Source: Microvirga pudoricolor (GTDB taxonomy: Bacteria; Pseudomonadota; Alphaproteobacteria; Rhizobiales; Beijerinckiaceae). From it: a DNA stretch of 64,000 nt. The notes under the pieces were generated by a model that was not told the origin of the DNA, made no database searches, and worked only from the letters and a program-made list of their open reading frames with translations. The stretch lies in NCBI RefSeq assembly GCF_016892705.1, contig NZ_JAFEMB010000003.1, forward strand, positions 124,001 through 188,000, written 5' to 3'. The position numbers and the translations under genes are program-made. Positions 39,405-49,305 of the stretch are shown here, piece by piece (within the stretch, counting starts at the first letter, position 1; each line of letters starts with the position of its first letter).

Positions 39405-41606
39405 CTACTTTGCCAGCGCGGCCGGCGCGGGCGCCGGGGGCGGGTTCGAGACGCCGACCTTCTGTAGGCCGAACAGGTAGGCCAGGCCGCGGCCGGTCTG
39501 GTAGAGCGCCACCGCCAGGAACCAGAGGGTGCCGCGCAGGACGCCGATATCCTGGTGCCGCCGCTTCTGGAAGCTGCTCCACTGGTCGGCATTGGCGAAG
39601 ACGAGGTCGGCGATGAGCTGGTGGTGCACCGGCGTCTCGGTCATGAACCGGCAGCCGATGAGGATGCCCTTCTCATCCATGCCCATCTTGCGCACGTCCA
39701 CCGTCAGGCTGTTGGACGGGATGTTGTCGGCGTAGGGCTTGAACTCCAGGCTCCCGATGGCGCCCTTCTTGAGGCCCGGCAGGGAGGACGAGTGAAGCCG
39801 CAGGCTCGCGCCGCCCACCGACACGTCCTCGATCATGCCGTTGACGGTGACGCCGTCCATCACGAACTGGCAGGGGCGCTGCGACAGGACCCGGTGGCTT
39901 TGGCGCCGGGCGGCCCGCTCGGACACGACGCCCAGCGCGCAGCCCGCGATGAGCAGGTTGAGCAGGTTCCAGCCGCCCGTCACGAGGGCGACGTCGGCCT
40001 TGTAGGGCTCGGCCCAGATCCGCACGCCCGTGGCGACGACGCCCAGCAGCAGGATGCCGAAGATGATGAAGAACGGCGCGCCGAGTTCGGAGATGCGGCT
40101 CTGGCTCAGGTTCTCGTTCTTGGCCGTCACCTTGAAGGTCGGCTTGCTCGGGTTGGCGATCACCGACAGGATGGCGGGCAGGAGATACACGGTCTGGATG
40201 AACTCGTAGAGGTCCGAGATCCACGGCCAGCGGTAGCGGCCGTAGAGGTAGTTCTGCATCATGAAGTTCACGAGCATGTAGGTGGACGTATAGGCCAGGA
40301 ACTCTCCGCCCGACGCCGTGAAGATTTCCAGCGAGAAGAACAGGTAGCACAGGGGCGAGAGCAGGAAGCAGGCGCGCGTGAACGGGAAGAGCCAGAACAG
40401 CACGCTCGACATGTAGCACAGGCGCTGCGGCAGCTTCAGGCCGCGCTTCAGGGGCGGCATGCGGTAGCGCATGATCTGGATCATGCCCTGGGCCCAGCGG
40501 GAGCGCTGGCCGATGAAGCTCGCGAAGCTGTCCGGCTGGAGGCCCGCGATCAGGGGCTTGTCCACATAGAGGCTGCGCCAGCCGCGGGAATGGAGCTCCA
40601 GCGCCGTCTCGCAATCCTCCGTGATGCTCTTGCCGCTGAACCCGTCGGTTTCCAGCAGGGCCTCGCGGCGCAGAACGGCGGCGGAGCCGCAGAAGAAGGA
40701 CGCGTCCCACTTGTCCAGGCCGCGCTGGATGATGCCGTAGAACATCTCGTTCTCGGACGGCATGGTCTGGAAGGTGCCGAGGTTGCGCTCGACCGGATCC
40801 GGATTGATGAAGAAGTGGGGCGTCTGGACCAGGAAGAGGCGCTTGTCGAGGCCGAAATAGCCCACCGTCTCCTTCAGGAAGGAGCGGGCCGGGGCGTGGT
40901 CGGCGTCGAACACCACCACGAGGTCTCCGGTGGAGTTTTCCAGGCCGTTATTGAGGTTGCCGGCCTTGGCGTGGAGGTTACGGGCGCGGGTCAGGTACTT
41001 GCAGTCCAGCGCGTGGCACAATTCGGTCAGCTCGACGCGCCGCGCCCGGGCGGCCTCGGCCGACTTGGCATTGGTCGATTCGCATTTCTCGTCGGTGCCG
41101 CCGTCGTCCAGAAGCCAGACCGTGAACTTTTCCTTGGGGTAGTCCATGGCCCGTGCGGCCGCGAGCGTCGTGGCGAGCAGGTCCGCGTCCTCGTTGTAGG
41201 TCGGCACGTACACGTCCACGGAGGGTAGGTCGTTCGGGTCCAGCGGCGGCGGCTTGCGGGGCGGAAGCGGGCTCGACACCACGAACAAGCTCAGGAACAG
41301 CATCATGACGCTGTACATCTCGGCGAGATAAAGCAGGAAGGCCGGGATGTAGTTGCCGATCTCCGTGATCGGCGGAAGCGTGCTCGTCGAGCGCCAGAAG
41401 ACGTAGCGCAGCACGATGGCGGTGCCGAGCGCCAGGGCGATCTGCCGCCACACGCCCTCGGCCCGGAAGAACTTCAGGATGATCATGATGGACACAACCA
41501 CGAGGCCCGCCACGAGGTGGGCCTGAAGGCTGATCGGCAGGGCGATCAGGAGAACGACGATCGCAGATGCTGCGGCCCAGAAGGCCACAATGATACTCTG
41601 TCTCAT
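39405..41606 (-). CDS. bcsA: Cellulose synthase catalytic subunit BcsA with PilZ domain
   Basis: A 733-residue inner-membrane GT2 synthase that polymerises UDP-glucose and extrudes the glucan. Membrane helices lie at about 5-50 and 55-112, then the GT domain: VPTYNED, LLDDGG (167-170), DADHA (234-238), TED base (329-331) and QRSRW (367-371). Further helices follow (about 398-560), then a PilZ domain with RRQSHR (567-572) and DVSVGG (594-599), the c-di-GMP contacts. All catalytic motifs are intact, so it should be active and c-di-GMP-dependent. The 230 nt upstream, between it and bcsN, contain no clear promoter consensus. Confidence 0.96.
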   Translation of the reverse strand: MRQSIIVAFWAAASAIVVLLIALPISLQAHLVAGLVVVSIMIILKFFRAEGVWRQIALALGTAIVLRYVFWRSTSTLPPITEIGNYIPAFLLYLAEMYSVMMLFLSLFVVSSPLPPRKPPPLDPNDLPSVDVYVPTYNEDADLLATTLAAARAMDYPKEKFTVWLLDDGGTDEKCESTNAKSAEAARARRVELTELCHALDCKYLTRARNLHAKAGNLNNGLENSTGDLVVVFDADHAPARSFLKETVGYFGLDKRLFLVQTPHFFINPDPVERNLGTFQTMPSENEMFYGIIQRGLDKWDASFFCGSAAVLRREALLETDGFSGKSITEDCETALELHSRGWRSLYVDKPLIAGLQPDSFASFIGQRSRWAQGMIQIMRYRMPPLKRGLKLPQRLCYMSSVLFWLFPFTRACFLLSPLCYLFFSLEIFTASGGEFLAYTSTYMLVNFMMQNYLYGRYRWPWISDLYEFIQTVYLLPAILSVIANPSKPTFKVTAKNENLSQSRISELGAPFFIIFGILLLGVVATGVRIWAEPYKADVALVTGGWNLLNLLIAGCALGVVSERAARRQSHRVLSQRPCQFVMDGVTVNGMIEDVSVGGASLRLHSSSLPGLKKGAIGSLEFKPYADNIPSNSLTVDVRKMGMDEKGILIGCRFMTETPVHHQLIADLVFANADQWSSFQKRRHQDIGVLRGTLWFLAVALYQTGRGLAYLFGLQKVGVSNPPPAPAPAALAK

Positions 41607-41836
41607 CGTCCCTCGTTCTCGATCGTGCTTCCTGAGCGGAAGGCGGTACAGGGGTTCTAGCGCAAGGGAGCCGGCCGGGGCCAGTTGCGGCCAAGGTTAA
41701 GACGCGGCTTCCCTCGAACATGGTGAACCGGGGATATCTTAACTTTTGCTATTCGCAGAACGGCGTTTCCGCAAGATTTTCCTTGTCGCAAGGCCCTCAT
41801 GAAGGCCCTCGTGGGAAGGCTCTCATGGGGAAGCTT

Positions 41837-42811
41837 TCACGGCGGTGGCGGGGGCACCACCGGATAGCCGGCCGCCGGAGCGCTGGACACCGGAGGGGCG
41901 GCCGGGCGCGTCACCGTGGTCCGCCGGACCGTGGTGGTGCGCCGGACGGCGGGGGTCCGGACGGTGGCCGCGGTGACGGTCGTCTGGGCCTGAGCCTGGG
42001 GCAGGACGCGGGGCGGCACCACGGCGTCCGGATTGGCGGAGCCCAGCGGGTAGATGGGCGCGTCGATCTGGCCGAGCTGAGGCGAGGGCGGCGGCGGGGT
42101 CCCGTAGGGGTTCCAGCTGTCGGACTTGAAATAGGCCGAGATCGAATAACCGTACATGACCCGCAGGAGCTGCTCCTCGGTGGCGTTGGCCTGGCAGACC
42201 CGCATGCGCACCGACACGGTGCCGCTCGTCATGAAGATCGCGTTCTCGGTCGGCTCGATCTGCTGCCAGGCATAGAGGCACAGGTCCCCGGCGCCCGACC
42301 GGCCCACCGCGTAGCCGAAGGGGCCGTACTTGTTCTGAACGAAATAATTCGAGGTCTGCATGTTGATGCCGGGCAGGCGCTCGTTGATCTCGTTGTAGAT
42401 GTCGAGGGGGTCGAGGCGCCCGATGGACAGCGAATCGTCGTTCTCGGTGAGCGCCCGCGGGTCGTTGACGAGGCGGATCCAGAACGTGTTCTGGCCCCGT
42501 CCCTCGGCGGCGGTCGACAGGGCGATTTCCTGGGAGACGCCGTTCAGGTAGCGCCGCTCCAGCACCGACACCACGCCGGGACCGCCGGGGGGCGGCACCA
42601 TGATGGCCCGGGTCGCCGGGACCTCGTTCATGAGGGTGGTGAATTCCAGGTCCGAGCGCATGGAGCAGCCCGCGGCCGCCAGGAAGCTCGCCATGAGGCC
42701 CGCCACGACCGGGACGCGCCGCCACAGGCTCCCCGGCCGGGGCGAGCGCGGCGCCGGGCCTGCTCCTCGCGGGGCAGTCTCGGGGCGGGGGCTACGCGGG
42801 AGGTTCAGCAT
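41837..42811 (-). CDS. bcsN: Cellulose biosynthesis protein BcsN
   Basis: A 324-residue protein of the BcsN family found in Hyphomicrobiales cellulose operons; molecular role unknown. Family-like segments are MVPPPGGPGVVSVLERRYLN, NYFVQNKYGPFGYAVGRS and LCLYAWQQIE. A hydrophobic stretch with a weak lipobox (GLMASFLAAAGC near residue 50) suggests a periplasmic lipoprotein, possibly with a start later than 42811. The C-terminus is Pro/Val/Thr-rich and low in complexity. It is the first gene of the bcs run, 230 nt upstream of bcsA on the same strand. Confidence 0.85.
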   Translation of the reverse strand: MLNLPRSPRPETAPRGAGPAPRSPRPGSLWRRVPVVAGLMASFLAAAGCSMRSDLEFTTLMNEVPATRAIMVPPPGGPGVVSVLERRYLNGVSQEIALSTAAEGRGQNTFWIRLVNDPRALTENDDSLSIGRLDPLDIYNEINERLPGINMQTSNYFVQNKYGPFGYAVGRSGAGDLCLYAWQQIEPTENAIFMTSGTVSVRMRVCQANATEEQLLRVMYGYSISAYFKSDSWNPYGTPPPPSPQLGQIDAPIYPLGSANPDAVVPPRVLPQAQAQTTVTAATVRTPAVRRTTTVRRTTVTRPAAPPVSSAPAAGYPVVPPPPP

Positions 42812-43264
42812 GTGGGCAGGCGACTCGATCAACTGAGGGACTGCCGGTGGCCCGGCAGGCGGGTGGCGGAGCCGGTTCCAGGAGAGCTGGGGGCCGATCC
42901 GATGACCTAACGAGAGATGACCAAACATGGTTAAGGAAGCATGAAGAGCGGCGGGATTTTCCTTAACAACCTCCCGATGCAATCCTAGGGCGCAGAGTTT
43001 CGGGCCGATATTAACGATAAGTCTTAGCTTGACGGCAGGGGGCCGGGCGCTAGGAGCTGCCGTCGCCCCGTCGATTCCCGCCTTGACCTGTGCAGGGCAA
43101 GGCATATGGTGCGGGCTCGTGCCGGGTGCCGCGCCGCCGTCACGCCGGTCCGCTTCAAGCCACCTTTCCATTTTCGCCTTCGGTCCGGCGCCGCCGGAGC
43201 GGGGCTTCGTCTCTTTCGCCCCTCCTTCGCCGCTCGCGAAGGCGGGTCTCGGATTTTCATTCCC
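42812..43264. other. 453-nt divergent intergenic region between bcsN and the drug transporter
   Basis: It separates the minus-strand cellulose genes from a plus-strand transporter and must carry promoters for both. An AT-richer part lies at about 42945-43025 (GGTTAAGGAAGC, TATTAACGATAAGTC). TTGACC at 43083 with CATATG about 17 nt later is a possible plus-strand promoter. I see no inverted repeat or convincing small gene. Confidence 0.5.
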
Positions 43265-44464
43265 ATGGCCCCGTCCGCCCGTTCGACCTTCCTGCGCAAC
43301 GCCCTCGTGCTCGGCATGCTGTCCGCCGTGGGGCCGTTCGCCATCGACATGTATCTGCCGGCCTTTCCGGCCATCGCCCGCGACCTGAACGTGGACGTGA
43401 GCGCGGTCCAGATGAGCCTGACGAGCTTCTTCGGCGCCGTCGCGCTGTGCCAGATCATCTACGGCCCCCTGTCCGATCGGTTCGGCCGCAAGCCGCCGCT
43501 CTACGTGGGGCTTTCCCTGTTCATCCTCGGCGGCATCGGGTGCAGCCTCGCCCGCAGCGCCGAGGCTCTCATCGCGTTCCGGTTCCTCCAGGGCGTGGGC
43601 GCCTGCGCCAGCATGGTGATCCCTCGCGCGGTCATCCGCGACCTCCATACGGGCCCCGAGGCCGCCAAGCTCATGGCCACCACCATGCTGGTCTTCAGCG
43701 TGTCGCCGCTTCTCGCGCCGCTCGCCGGGAGCGCGCTCACGGAGTTCTTCTCCTGGCGGATCATCTTCGACGTGATCGCGGCGATCGGGGTGGCGGGGCT
43801 TCTCGTCGTGGCGCTCCTCCTGCCGGAAACCCACGGGGCCGATCCGAGCCGGCGCGGGATCGGGCACGTCTTCACGACCTATAAGGGCCTCCTGAGGGAC
43901 CGGCATTTCCTGGGGCTCACCTTCATCGGCGGCCTCAGCCAGGCGAGCTTCTTCTCCTACCTGGCGGGCTCGTCCGTGATCTTCATCGAGCATTTCGGCC
44001 TCACGCCCTCGCGCTACAGCCTCGTCTTCGCCTCGAACGCCATGGCGTTCATCGGCGCGGCGCAGTTCAACAGCCTGCTCATGCGCCGCTTTGGGGCCGA
44101 GGCGGTGGTGCGCCGGGCCATCATGGGCTTCGCGATCCTCACCACGGCGCTCCTGGTTCTGACCCTTGCCGGGGTCGACAACGCCTGGGTGCTGTGGGGA
44201 ATGCTGTTCGTGTCCTTCGGGTGCCTCGGCCTCGTGATCCCGTCGACCACGGTGCTGGCCCTTGAGAACCACGGGCCGGTCGCCGGAACGGCCTCCTCGC
44301 TCATGGGCACGCTGCAGCTCACCACGGGCGCCCTCATGATCGTGGCCGTGAGCGCCTTCGGGACGGGCGGGCCCCTGTCCATGGTGGCCGCCATCGCGTT
44401 CTGCGGCATCACGGCCTTCACGTTGAGCCGCCTGACCCTCAAGCCGGTGCGCGCCTATCCGTGA
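43265..44464 (+). CDS. Bcr/CflA-family MFS drug efflux transporter
   Basis: A 399-residue inner-membrane antiporter with 12 predicted helices. The N-terminal FAIDMYLPAFPAIARDL is the Bcr/CflA signature, and the MFS loop motif is GPLSDRFGRKPPLYVGL. The start at 43265 begins just before the first helix; an upstream in-frame ATG would add 53 arginine-rich, non-conserved residues. Members export bicyclomycin, chloramphenicol or sulfonamides, and in some cases cysteine or arginine-like solutes; the substrate here is unknown. Confidence 0.9.
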   Translation: MAPSARSTFLRNALVLGMLSAVGPFAIDMYLPAFPAIARDLNVDVSAVQMSLTSFFGAVALCQIIYGPLSDRFGRKPPLYVGLSLFILGGIGCSLARSAEALIAFRFLQGVGACASMVIPRAVIRDLHTGPEAAKLMATTMLVFSVSPLLAPLAGSALTEFFSWRIIFDVIAAIGVAGLLVVALLLPETHGADPSRRGIGHVFTTYKGLLRDRHFLGLTFIGGLSQASFFSYLAGSSVIFIEHFGLTPSRYSLVFASNAMAFIGAAQFNSLLMRRFGAEAVVRRAIMGFAILTTALLVLTLAGVDNAWVLWGMLFVSFGCLGLVIPSTTVLALENHGPVAGTASSLMGTLQLTTGALMIVAVSAFGTGGPLSMVAAIAFCGITAFTLSRLTLKPVRAYP

Positions 44465-44610
44465 GGTGTTGCCTCATCGCCTTGCCTCATTCCGAAGGCG
44501 CATAACCTGCTGCGAAGTTGTCGCTTTACTTCCCGGCCGCATGGGGCGAGGGTCCGGCCCAATCGACCCATCCGCGCGGCCTCCGGGCCCGGCATCATGA
44601 GGACAGCGCC

Positions 44611-45810
<1,200 letters not shown>

Positions 45811-45820
45811 GCCGGACCCT

Positions 45821-47002
45821 ATGACCTCGAAGCCGCTTGCGGGCCTGAAGGTCCTCGAACTCGCCCGCATCCTGGCGGGGCCCTGGGTCGGCCAGCTCCT
45901 GGCCGATCTGGGCGCCGACGTGGTGAAGGTGGAGCGTCCCGGCGTGGGCGACGACACCCGCGGCTGGGGCCCGCCCTTCATCGAGGCGGCGGACGGGGGC
46001 GACCTGTCGGCGGCCTATTTTCACGCGGCCAACCGAGGCAAGCGCTCCATCGCGGTGGATTTCGAGACCCCGGAGGGCCAGGAGTTGGTCCGGCGTCTCG
46101 CCTCGCACGCGGACGTGCTGGTCGAGAACTTCAAGGTTGGCGGCCTCAAGAAATACGGGCTCGATTACGAGAGCCTGAGAGCCGTCAATCCGCGTCTCGT
46201 CTACTGCTCCATCACGGGTTTCGGCCAGAACGGTCCTTACGCGGCGCGCGCCGGCTACGACTTCATGATCCAGGGCATGGGCGGCATCATGGACCTGACG
46301 GGCGATCCCGACGGCGAGCCGCAGAAGATCGGCGTCGCGTTCGCCGACATTTTCACGGGCGTCTACGGCGTGGTCGGCGTGCTGGCGGCCCTGCGGCGGC
46401 GGGACGAGACCGGGGAGGGCGGCCATGTGGACATGGCGCTCCTCGACGTGCAGACGAGCGTGCTGGCCAACCAGGCCATGAACTATCTGGCCTCCGGCAA
46501 GACGCCCCGGCGCATGGGCAATGCGCACCCCAACATCGTGCCCTATCAGGTGTTTCCGGTGGCGGACGGCCACGTGATCGTGGCGGTGGGCAATGACGGG
46601 CAATTTGCCCGCTTCGTGAAGGTCCTGGGCCAGCCGGAATTGGCCGAGGACCCGCGCTTTCGCACCAATGCGGGCCGGGTCGGGGCTCGGGCCGAGCTGG
46701 TGCCGGTGCTGACCGGGCTCACGCTAAGGACGACCCGCGACGCCCTGCTGTCGGCGCTCGAGCGGGAAGGCGTTCCGGCCGGGCCCATCAATACGGTCGG
46801 CGACGTGTTCGACGATCCCCAGGTGATCGCGCGGGGCATGCGGATCAGCCTGCCCTCGGAGGCCGCCAAGGCGGGCGCCATCCCGTCCGTGCGCTCGCCC
46901 ATCGTGCTCGATGGCGAGCCCATGGCGGCGGCCACGCCCTCGCCGCGTCTCGGGGAGCACACCCACGACGTGCTGGCCGATCCGGCCTGGGGCGGGACCT
47001 AG
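45821..47002 (+). CDS. CaiB/BaiF family III CoA-transferase, probably succinyl-CoA:glutarate CoA-transferase
   Basis: A 393-residue intertwined-dimer CoA-transferase. Family motifs are LELARILAGPWVGQLLADLG, VERPGVGDDTRGWGPP, AANRGKRSIAVD and VLVENFKVG. The catalytic Asp is probably Asp176 in GVAFADIFTGVYG. It starts 10 nt after gcdH, and this pairing is the basis for assigning glutarate as acceptor (compare human SUGCT). Formyl-CoA, oxalate and carnitine transferases share the fold, so the substrate is an inference from context. Confidence 0.88.
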   Translation: MTSKPLAGLKVLELARILAGPWVGQLLADLGADVVKVERPGVGDDTRGWGPPFIEAADGGDLSAAYFHAANRGKRSIAVDFETPEGQELVRRLASHADVLVENFKVGGLKKYGLDYESLRAVNPRLVYCSITGFGQNGPYAARAGYDFMIQGMGGIMDLTGDPDGEPQKIGVAFADIFTGVYGVVGVLAALRRRDETGEGGHVDMALLDVQTSVLANQAMNYLASGKTPRRMGNAHPNIVPYQVFPVADGHVIVAVGNDGQFARFVKVLGQPELAEDPRFRTNAGRVGARAELVPVLTGLTLRTTRDALLSALEREGVPAGPINTVGDVFDDPQVIARGMRISLPSEAAKAGAIPSVRSPIVLDGEPMAAATPSPRLGEHTHDVLADPAWGGT

Positions 47003-47003
47003 A

Positions 47004-47045
47004 GCATTTTTCGGCGAAGGGCCCGGGTTCGGCGTTCAAAAATGC
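47004..47045. repeat. Short mosaic intergenic repeat, copy 2 (possible terminator)
   Basis: GCATTTTT (47004-47011) and AAAAATGC (47038-47045) flank a GCGAAGGGCCCGGGTTCGGC core. The arrangement matches a widespread Hyphomicrobiales repeat beginning AGAGCATTTTTC. It sits directly at the stop of the CoA-transferase and may end that transcript and the convergent YafY transcript. Confidence 0.6.
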
Positions 47046-47074
47046 GTCCTGGGAAGAGGCGCGGGCCGATGAGA

Positions 47075-47782
47075 TCAGCTCTCGATCGCGGTCGCGTTGT
47101 CGTTCGTGCGCCAGCCCGCCACCCATTGCTGGCGCAGCCCGTCGCCCTCGCCGCGAAAGTAGCTTTCGACCGCCATGCCGGCCACGACCCGGTCGGCCCG
47201 GAAATGGCGCAAGGAGCCCCGCAACTCGCACCACGCCACGATGTTGGCCGTCTCCGCGTAGTAGATCAGCGCGACGGGCCGGATGACCCGGCTGGTCTCG
47301 CGCCCGGATCCGTCGCGGTAATCGAGAGCGAGCTTCCGCTCGTCGCGGATGGCCTGCCGCACCAGGGCGAGCTCGATCCCGGTGGGCGAGGGCGCGATCA
47401 AACCCCAGGCATGCAGCGCGTTGCGGGACAAGGACTGTCGGAGGGGCGCGGGCAGGGCGGCCTCGATCTTGCGGTCCGCCTGCCGGGCCGCCCGGATCAG
47501 CGCCGGATCGCCCGTGCGTTCCAGGAGCGAGAGCGCCAGCACGATGGCTTCCGTCTCCTCGATGGAGAACATGAGCGGCGGCAGGTCGAAGCCCGGCCGC
47601 AGGATGTAGCCGATGCCGCGCCCGCCCTCCACGGGCACCCGCATGGCCTGCAGGGCCGCGATGTCCCGGTAGATCGACCGCACCGTGACCTCCAGGCTTT
47701 CGGCCATGCGGGCGGCGGTGACCGGCCCCCTGGCGAGGCGCAGGATCTGGATGATCTCGAACAGGCGCGAGGCTTTGCGCAT
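47075..47782 (-). CDS. YafY/DeoR-type transcriptional regulator with WYL domain
   Basis: A 235-residue regulator. An N-terminal winged HTH (about 1-60: MRKASRLFEIIQILR, AARMAESLEVTVRSIYRDIA) is followed by a WYL ligand-sensing domain (about 135-225), with KLALDYRDGSGRETSRVIRP and PVALIYYAETANIVAWCELR matching the core. It diverges from a LysE-type exporter across 154 nt that contain a perfect inverted repeat, the likely binding site. Such pairs usually sense a metabolite exported or processed by the neighbour. Confidence 0.9.
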   Translation of the reverse strand: MRKASRLFEIIQILRLARGPVTAARMAESLEVTVRSIYRDIAALQAMRVPVEGGRGIGYILRPGFDLPPLMFSIEETEAIVLALSLLERTGDPALIRAARQADRKIEAALPAPLRQSLSRNALHAWGLIAPSPTGIELALVRQAIRDERKLALDYRDGSGRETSRVIRPVALIYYAETANIVAWCELRGSLRHFRADRVVAGMAVESYFRGEGDGLRQQWVAGWRTNDNATAIES

Positions 47783-47815
47783 CGTCGCGAACCCTCCGGG
47801 CTAACCTCACGCTCC

Positions 47816-47833
47816 TGACAGAACGCTGTCAGT
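47816..47833. promoter_or_regulatory. Candidate operator of the YafY regulator
   Basis: A perfect palindrome, CTGACAG-AACG-CTGTCAG, lies 34 nt upstream of the regulator start and about 100 nt before the lysE-type gene. A 7-4-7 symmetry is what a dimeric HTH protein would recognise. Confidence 0.65.
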
Positions 47834-47907
47834 TGGCCTCCTGTATAGAACGCCTCAGTGGCCTGAGAAACAACCGTTTTCCACGAAGGGACGGCGCCCG
47901 GGCCCCT

Positions 47908-47937
47908 GAGAAACTGACACCAGAGAAACTGACACCA
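47908..47937. repeat. Exact 15-bp tandem duplication at the start of the LysE-type gene
   Basis: GAGAAACTGACACCA occurs twice without gap, the second copy ending on the A of the ATG. Each copy carries CTGACA, a half-site of the palindrome at 47816-47833. The duplication places extra half-sites in the ribosome-binding region. Confidence 0.85.
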
Positions 47938-48575
47938 TGACCTATTCGGAAAACCTCTGGCTCTTCGCCACCTTGCTCTTCGGCATCATCGTGGTGCCGG
48001 GCATGGACATGCTGTTCGTGCTGGCCAATACCCTGACGGGCGGTCTCCGCTCGGGCTTCGCGGCGACCTTCGGCATCATGACGGGCGGGGCGGTCCACAC
48101 CCTGTTCGGGGCGCTGGGCGTCGGCGTGATCCTGACGCTCGCGCCGTCTCTCTTCAACGTGATGCTGGCGGCGGGCGCCGCCTACATGGCTTGGATCGGC
48201 CTCACGCTGCTGCGCAGCGCCATCACGGTGGACGGGGTCGGGCGGGCGAAAAGCCGCTCGCTCGGGATGGCGTTCCGGCAGGGCGCGGTCACCTGCCTGC
48301 TCAACCCGAAGGCCTATCTGTTCGTCTTCGCGGTCTATCCGCAATTCATGAAGCCGCAATACGGGCCGGTCTGGACGCAGGCCCTCGCGATGGGCCTGCT
48401 CACGGTGCTGATGCAATTCGGGATCTATGGCGGCCTCGCGCTGGCGGCCCACCGCGGCAGTGCTTTCCTTGTCGGCAACGCGGGGGTGACGATCTGGGCC
48501 GGACGGGCAGCGGGCCTGCTTCTCATCGTGGTGGCGGGGGTGACGGCCTGGAGCGGCTGGGTCGCCGGTTCCTAG
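47937..48575 (+). CDS. LysE/RhtB-family amino acid exporter
   Basis: A 212-residue inner-membrane exporter with about six helices. The family N-terminus WLFATLLFGIIVVPGMDMLF and the loop GFAATFGIMTGGAVHTLFG are typical (the PG and GxxxG elements). GAVTCLLNPKAYLFVFAVYP is the conserved central motif. It probably exports an amino acid or related small molecule. There is no classical Shine-Dalgarno sequence; the start is preceded by the tandem repeat. It overlaps the convergent TetR gene by 4 nt (CTAG used as both stops). Confidence 0.9.
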   Translation: MTYSENLWLFATLLFGIIVVPGMDMLFVLANTLTGGLRSGFAATFGIMTGGAVHTLFGALGVGVILTLAPSLFNVMLAAGAAYMAWIGLTLLRSAITVDGVGRAKSRSLGMAFRQGAVTCLLNPKAYLFVFAVYPQFMKPQYGPVWTQALAMGLLTVLMQFGIYGGLALAAHRGSAFLVGNAGVTIWAGRAAGLLLIVVAGVTAWSGWVAGS

Positions 48576-49138
48576 GAGGCGATGCCCTTCTCCAGCAGGC
48601 GCTTGGCCGCGTCGGCGATCATGCCGCAATCCTCGTCCGAGAAGGGGCTGATGTTGTGCATGGCCATGCTGTTGAGGCCCTCGACGGCGAGCCAGGCCAG
48701 GAGGGCAGCCTCGGGGTCTTCGGATTTCTGCTTGATGTCGGTCAGGACGGTGCCCAGCACCTGGCGAACCGGCTCCAAGAGGTTCGGGTTCTCGGCGGAG
48801 GCCGCCAGCATGCCGTTGGCAACCTCGCGCATCTTGCCCTTGCGCATGCTCAGGCACGCCATCACGCAAAGCCGCGCCTCGAAATTCGGGCCGGGGGCCT
48901 CGGTCGCCCGGTATGCCTCTTTTTCGGCTTGAACTTCGTCGATCATGCGCTGGATCATCGCCTGGAGCAGCGCATCCTTCGTTTTGAAATTGTAAAGGAG
49001 TCCTCCCTTACTTAATCCGGCACGCTCCGCCACCGCATCCAGAGTGAGGCGCCCCGAACCGATTTCCCGGACCAATTCAGCGGCCGCATCGAGAATTTTT
49101 TCCCGAGAGCTCTTGCGGCCTTTGATGCATTCCAACAT
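48572..49138 (-). CDS. TetR/AcrR-family repressor of the adjacent RND pump
   Basis: A 188-residue regulator. The HTH is at about residues 12-58 (SREKILDAAAELVREIGSGR, LTLDAVAERAGLSKGGLLYNF), and the remaining helical ligand domain is of the TetR_C type with KDALLQAMIQRMIDEVQAE. It diverges from an RND efflux operon across 167 nt with a perfect palindrome, a classical repressor-pump layout. Inducer unknown. Confidence 0.92.
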   Translation of the reverse strand: MLECIKGRKSSREKILDAAAELVREIGSGRLTLDAVAERAGLSKGGLLYNFKTKDALLQAMIQRMIDEVQAEKEAYRATEAPGPNFEARLCVMACLSMRKGKMREVANGMLAASAENPNLLEPVRQVLGTVLTDIKQKSEDPEAALLAWLAVEGLNSMAMHNISPFSDEDCGMIADAAKRLLEKGIAS

Positions 49139-49175
49139 TTATTGCACTGCACTCTTCATTGTTGCGCTTGCGCTT

Positions 49176-49191
49176 TACCGTCCAGACGGTA
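49176..49191. promoter_or_regulatory. Candidate TetR operator
   Basis: TACCGTCCAGACGGTA is a 7-2-7 perfect palindrome 37 nt from the regulator start. It is followed by TATATAAAT, a likely -10 region for the divergent regulator or pump genes. The form ACCGTNNNACGGT is common for AcrR-like repressors. Confidence 0.75.
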
Positions 49192-49305
49192 TATAAATGC
49201 CTTCCTGACAGCGGCGTCAAGGGGAAGTTGCGCGCGTCTGCCAGAAACAAAAACGGATCGGCCGCCGGACATTCCCCATCCGGTGCATTGCGGAAGTGAC
49301 CTCCC

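Noticed and set aside
26530-39616. Very long open frames on the plus strand opposite the chemosensory and cellulose genes (for example 26530-28650, 27878-30139, 32488-35463 and 36635-39616)
   Set aside because: They are antisense shadows caused by high GC at third codon positions. Their products are rich in Arg, Gly and His without domain motifs, while the minus-strand proteins have complete family signatures.
42812-44272. Extension of the bcsN frame far upstream across the drug transporter gene
   Set aside because: The extra residues are low complexity and antisense to a clear MFS protein; BcsN-like sequence begins only after 42811.
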